64,000 nucleotides of DNA from Halomicroarcula saliterrae. Lineage in GTDB: Archaea > Halobacteriota > Halobacteria > Halobacteriales > Haloarculaceae. Of the stretch, positions 60,932 to 64,000 are shown one piece after another. Made by a program: the position numbers and the translations under genes. The stretch lies in assembly GCF_031624395.1 (NCBI RefSeq), contig NZ_JAMQON010000001.1, positions 992,001 through 1,056,000 of the forward strand, given 5' to 3'. Below the pieces are notes generated by a model, which was given only the letters and a program-made list of their open reading frames with translations, was not told the DNA's origin and did not search any database. Each line of letters opens with the position of its first letter. Within the stretch, counting starts at the first letter, position 1.

Positions 60932-62014
60932 ATGAACCCACGGGACCTCTCCGCGCACACCGCGTATCGGGCGGGCCGCGGTATCGAGGAAGTCGCCCGA
61001 GAGCTCGGGCTGGACCCCGACGCGATGGTGAAGCTATCGTCGAACGAGAACATGTTCGGTCCCAGCCCGAGAGCCGTCGAGGCCATCCGGGAGTCGGCCG
61101 AGCGGATGCACCACTACCCCAAGTCCTCGCACGCCGACCTCGTCGAGCGCCTCGCCGACATGTGGGACGCCGAGACCGAGCAGGTGTGGCTCGGCAACGG
61201 CGGCGACGGGGCGCTCGACTGTATCGCCCGCGCGATGCTCGACCCCGGCGACGAAGTGCTCGTCCCCGACCCCGGTTTCGCCTACTACCAGATGAGCGCC
61301 CGCTACCACCACGGCGAGGTCTCCGAGTACACGCTCTCGAAGGCCGACGACTTCGAACAGACCGCCGACGCGGTGCTGAAAGACTACGACGGCGAGCGCA
61401 TCGTCTATCTCACCAGTCCGCACAACCCCACCGGCAAGGAGTTCGCGCGGGACGCGGTGCGGGAAATCGCCGAGCGAACGGACGCGGAGACGCTCGTCCT
61501 CGTCGACGAGGCCTACGGCGAGTTCACCGACAGCCCGAGCGCCCGCCCGCTGCTCGACGAGCGCGACGACGTGGCGCTGCTCAGAACGTTCTCGAAAGCC
61601 TACGGCCTCGCGGGCGTCCGCCTCGGCTACGCGCTCGTCCCCGAGGCGTGGGCCGACGCCTACGCCCGAATCAACACCCCGTTCTCGGCGAGCGAACTGG
61701 CCTGCCGGGCGGGGCTCGCCGCGCTGTCCGACGAGGAACACGTCGACCGAAGCGTCGAGACGGCCGCGTGGGCCCGCGAGTACATCTACCGGGAACTCGA
61801 CGCCCCCACGTGGGAGAGTGCGGGTAACTTCGTCCTCGCGGCGGTCGGCGACGCCGCGGCGGTCGCCGACGCCGCTCAGGCCGAGGGCGTCATCGTCCGC
61901 GACTGCTCCTCCTTTGGCCTACCCGAGTGCATCCGCATCACCTGCGGAACGGAGGCCGATACGAAACAGGCCGTCTCGGTTCTCAACGACGCTATCGCGG
62001 AGGTCGGGCAGTGA
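60932..62014 (+). CDS. hisC: Histidinol-phosphate aminotransferase
   Basis: 360 aa from the ATG at 60932. VKLSSNENMFGPSP at the start, LTSPHNPTGKE, DEAYGEF and the PLP-binding Lys222 in TFSKAYGLAGVRLGY show a HisC-type class II-like aminotransferase. It makes histidinol phosphate from imidazole acetol phosphate. First gene of a coupled operon: its stop overlaps the GTG start of the AK6-type kinase. Confidence 0.95.
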   Translation: MNPRDLSAHTAYRAGRGIEEVARELGLDPDAMVKLSSNENMFGPSPRAVEAIRESAERMHHYPKSSHADLVERLADMWDAETEQVWLGNGGDGALDCIARAMLDPGDEVLVPDPGFAYYQMSARYHHGEVSEYTLSKADDFEQTADAVLKDYDGERIVYLTSPHNPTGKEFARDAVREIAERTDAETLVLVDEAYGEFTDSPSARPLLDERDDVALLRTFSKAYGLAGVRLGYALVPEAWADAYARINTPFSASELACRAGLAALSDEEHVDRSVETAAWAREYIYRELDAPTWESAGNFVLAAVGDAAAVADAAQAEGVIVRDCSSFGLPECIRITCGTEADTKQAVSVLNDAIAEVGQ

Positions 62015-62517
62015 GAGTCGCCGTCACGGGGACCCCGGGGACGGGCAAGACCACGGCGACCGACCTGCTGGAGACGGACCTCGACGTGATTCACCTCAAC
62101 GACGTCATCAAGTCCGAGGGGCTCTCGACGGGGACCGACGAGGAACGCGGCAGCCTCGTCGCCGACATGGACGCCCTCGCCGAGTGGCTCGACGGCCACG
62201 AGGACGCGATTGTGGAATCGCATCTCGCGCACAACTTCGAGGCCGACCGCGTGGTCGTCCTGCGAGCACACCCCGACACCGTCGTTTCCCGCCTCCGTGA
62301 GCGCGGGGACTCTGACTCGAAGGGCTACGAAAATGCTGAGTCTGAGGCGCTGGACGTGATCCTCTCGGAGGCCGTCCACCACCACGGCACCGAGAACGTC
62401 TACGAGATAGACACGACCGACCGCGACCCCGACGAGGTGGCCGCCGCCATCCGCGCCGTCGTCGACGGGGAGCGCGAACCGAGCGCCGGCACCGTCAGCT
62501 ACGTCGACTGGCTATGA
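62011..62517 (+). CDS. AK6-type adenylate kinase family protein
   Basis: 168 aa starting with GTG at 62011 (GTGA overlap with the hisC stop). Walker A is VTGTPGTGKTT (residues 5-15); DVIHLNDVIKSEG and IVESHLAHNF are AK6/hCINAP-type motifs. Such small kinases work in nucleotide balance and, in eukaryotes, in small-subunit rRNA maturation. Overlaps the next gene by four bases (ATGA). Confidence 0.9.
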   Translation: MRVAVTGTPGTGKTTATDLLETDLDVIHLNDVIKSEGLSTGTDEERGSLVADMDALAEWLDGHEDAIVESHLAHNFEADRVVVLRAHPDTVVSRLRERGDSDSKGYENAESEALDVILSEAVHHHGTENVYEIDTTDRDPDEVAAAIRAVVDGEREPSAGTVSYVDWL

Positions 62518-63122
62518 CTCTCGATAGATTCCGCTGGGTGGCCGACCGCGCGCTCGACCCGTTCGTCGGGCTGGCCCGGACGGTCGGCCTCTCGCCCGAC
62601 GGCGTCAGCGTCATCGCCTTCCTGCTGGCCGCGGCGGCCGGTGGGGTCTACGCCGTCGCGACCGGCCAGCCGCTGCTGTATCTCGCCGGCGCAGTGCTCG
62701 TCTTCCTGAACGGCTGGCTCGACCTCGTCGACGGCGCGCTGGCCCGCGAACTGAACGTCGCGTCCTCGGCCGGCGACCTGCTCGACCACGTCCTCGACAG
62801 ATACGCCGACATCATCATCATCGTCGGGCTGGCAGCGGGCGTCGGCCGGTGGGCGCTCGGCATCGCCGCCGTCACCGGGGTCCTGATGACCTCGTATCTC
62901 GGCACGCAGGCTCAGGCCGTCGGACTGGACCGCGTCTACGGCGGCGCGCTCGGCCGCGCCGACCGACTGGCGCTGGTGGGCGTCGTCACCGGCGTCGCGG
63001 CGTTCGTCCAGCCGACCCTCTACGGACTGACGCTGGTCGGCTTGCTGCTCGTCGTCTTCGCCGTCGTCGGCCACGTCACCGCGCTCCAGCGGTTCTACCA
63101 CGCGATGCGGGCGCTGGATTGA
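62514..63122 (+). CDS. CDP-alcohol phosphatidyltransferase family protein
   Basis: 202 aa with about five membrane helices. The full family motif D-x2-D-G-x2-A-R-x8-G-x3-D-x3-D is at residues 70-95 (DLVDGALAREL... GDLLDHVLDRYAD). It joins a CDP-archaeol-like donor to an alcohol such as inositol phosphate or glycerol phosphate; the alcohol is not clear. Coupled by a four-base overlap to the AK6-type kinase gene. Confidence 0.93.
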   Translation: MTLDRFRWVADRALDPFVGLARTVGLSPDGVSVIAFLLAAAAGGVYAVATGQPLLYLAGAVLVFLNGWLDLVDGALARELNVASSAGDLLDHVLDRYADIIIIVGLAAGVGRWALGIAAVTGVLMTSYLGTQAQAVGLDRVYGGALGRADRLALVGVVTGVAAFVQPTLYGLTLVGLLLVVFAVVGHVTALQRFYHAMRALD

Positions 63123-63192
63123 ACTGGGCTGTTCGTGAGGACACGTCACCGACCGACACAAGACATTTATTTTAGCTGCGATACCGACGCTC

Positions 63193-63801
63193 ATGAAGCC
63201 GTTTCCGGCTGGGCGTGTCTCTTTCCGACTGGCTCTTGTAGCGGTCGTCTTCCCAGTGGCGGGCGCTGTCGCTATCGTCGCTGTCGTCGAGAACGTCATC
63301 GACTGGGGTTTCGCCGTCAGTCTCGTGTTCACCGGCGGGATGGCACTGGCGTTTGCGCTCGGCGCCGCACGGAACCACCGCCAGCAGTTGGCCGTCATCG
63401 GCGCCCTGCTGGTACTCGTGGTGCTGTTCGTGGTTGCGGGAGTCGAGGAGGCGACTACCAGTCAGTTGGGGGAAGGAATCCCGATGCTGCTCGCCATCGG
63501 GTTCGTTCCACTGGCGATGCTGTCCGCGATTCCGCTGTATCGGGCCGGTGAGTTGTACCGGGGAGCGCCCGCCGACGGCAGCCACAGGCTCCTCCTGACA
63601 GCCGCGGCTATCCCCTGGATTGGCGGTGCCTTCGGGTACTTCTTCCTCCAGCAGTTCCTGAGAGCGACCCAGTCGCTGTACGGCCCGAAAGAGCTGTTGA
63701 TAAAGTCCCTGTTCGATATCTGGCCCCCCGTCGTCGTCATGCTCGTTGGCGCGGGGTTCGTCTACGGTGTCCACCGCGCGACGCGGCCCGACCCGAGGTA
63801 G
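63193..63801 (+). CDS. Membrane protein, unknown function
   Basis: 202 aa with about five hydrophobic segments and little charge between them (FRLALVAVVFPVAGAVA, FAVSLVFTGGMALAFALG, LAVIGALLVLVVLFVVAG, MLLAIGFVPLAMLSAIPLY, VVVMLVGAGFVYGV). No known motif. A TATA-like ATTTATTTTAG lies about 25 nt before the ATG, so a leaderless transcript is likely and it is separate from the hisC operon. Confidence 0.7.
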   Translation: MKPFPAGRVSFRLALVAVVFPVAGAVAIVAVVENVIDWGFAVSLVFTGGMALAFALGAARNHRQQLAVIGALLVLVVLFVVAGVEEATTSQLGEGIPMLLAIGFVPLAMLSAIPLYRAGELYRGAPADGSHRLLLTAAAIPWIGGAFGYFFLQQFLRATQSLYGPKELLIKSLFDIWPPVVVMLVGAGFVYGVHRATRPDPR

Positions 63802-64000
63802 CAGTCTCGCTGTCGCATAGCTGAGTCGCTCTGGTTGGGAGAGGGGGACGGCCGGACCGCGGCTTCGCCGACCGACCTTCAGCAAATACGAATCGATGGG
63901 AAATATCCGCCGGGTCGAGCTGTGAACGGCCTTGTTTCGCCCGTGGTTCCTCGTTCGCGTTGCTCACTGCAGGAACCGCGTCGAGCGTCACTCCAGCAGT

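Noticed and set aside
1-64000. CRISPR array, insertion sequence or prophage
   Set aside because: No regularly spaced repeats, transposase, integrase or phage structural gene was seen on either strand.

Overview
The window is a GC-rich, gene-dense stretch of a haloarchaeal chromosome. The proteins are acidic, and many start codons follow a TATA-like box by about 25 nt, as in leaderless archaeal transcripts. Secreted proteins carry Tat/lipobox signals. The ribosomal proteins L7ae-S28e-L24e, UPF0179, DUF63, TbsP-like and Rsm22-like proteins are archaeal or haloarchaeal in type. L7ae closely resembles what I remember of Haloarcula marismortui L7Ae, so the family Haloarculaceae is the best guess. 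Most of the window looks like core chromosome. No complete insertion sequence, prophage or CRISPR array was seen.

Layout. 0.2-8.3 kb: lipoprotein, frameshifted sensor kinase, UspA, cupin, a Zn/Cd-type P1B ATPase with a striking inverted repeat upstream, PEBP lipoprotein, YihY membrane protein. 8.4-10.7 kb: msrB facing the operon rpl7ae-rps28e-rpl24e-ndk-glutaredoxin, whose leader can fold into a box C/D-like kink-turn. 10.8-22.4 kb: small proteins, membrane proteins, two beta-propeller lipoproteins, dodecin, an IscA-type protein, a PhoD phosphatase with cohesin-like and dockerin-like tail, hisD and a J-domain membrane protein. 22.5-30.2 kb: a four-gene operon of two PrkA-type kinases, a YeaH/DUF444 protein and SpoVR. 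30.6-36.6 kb: small conserved proteins, an AspA/AstE-like hydrolase, a DUF309 protein, tRNA-Leu(CAA) followed by two partial copies of its 3' end, an IMPase-like phosphatase and a DUF63 membrane protein.

36.7-41.6 kb is the most unusual block: on the minus strand, a CHAT-type cysteine protease gene, a TbsP-like regulator gene and a gene for a fused E1-like/YcaO azoline cyclodehydratase, with an AT-rich spacer and a repeated ATGCAT palindrome at the CHAT promoter. 41.7-52.8 kb: glyA, a GT2 glycosyltransferase, two overlapping sulfatase-superfamily genes with different nucleophiles, folD, beta-carbonic anhydrase, a flippase-like membrane protein and surE. 53.4-63.8 kb: a Tat-exported protein of unknown function, Rsm22-like methyltransferase with tyrA, FAH-family hydrolase, a GMC oxidoreductase behind an iron-box-like palindrome, a CopD-like membrane protein, a CheC-type phosphatase, and an overlapping hisC-AK6 kinase-CDP-alcohol phosphotransferase operon.

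Shared themes are one-carbon metabolism (glyA, folD), amino-acid synthesis (hisD, hisC, tyrA), redox and metal homeostasis (msrB, glutaredoxin, IscA, P1B ATPase, dodecin, iron box) and starvation/stress signalling (PrkA-YeaH-SpoVR, UspA). The first 212 and last 199 bases hold no gene I can support.
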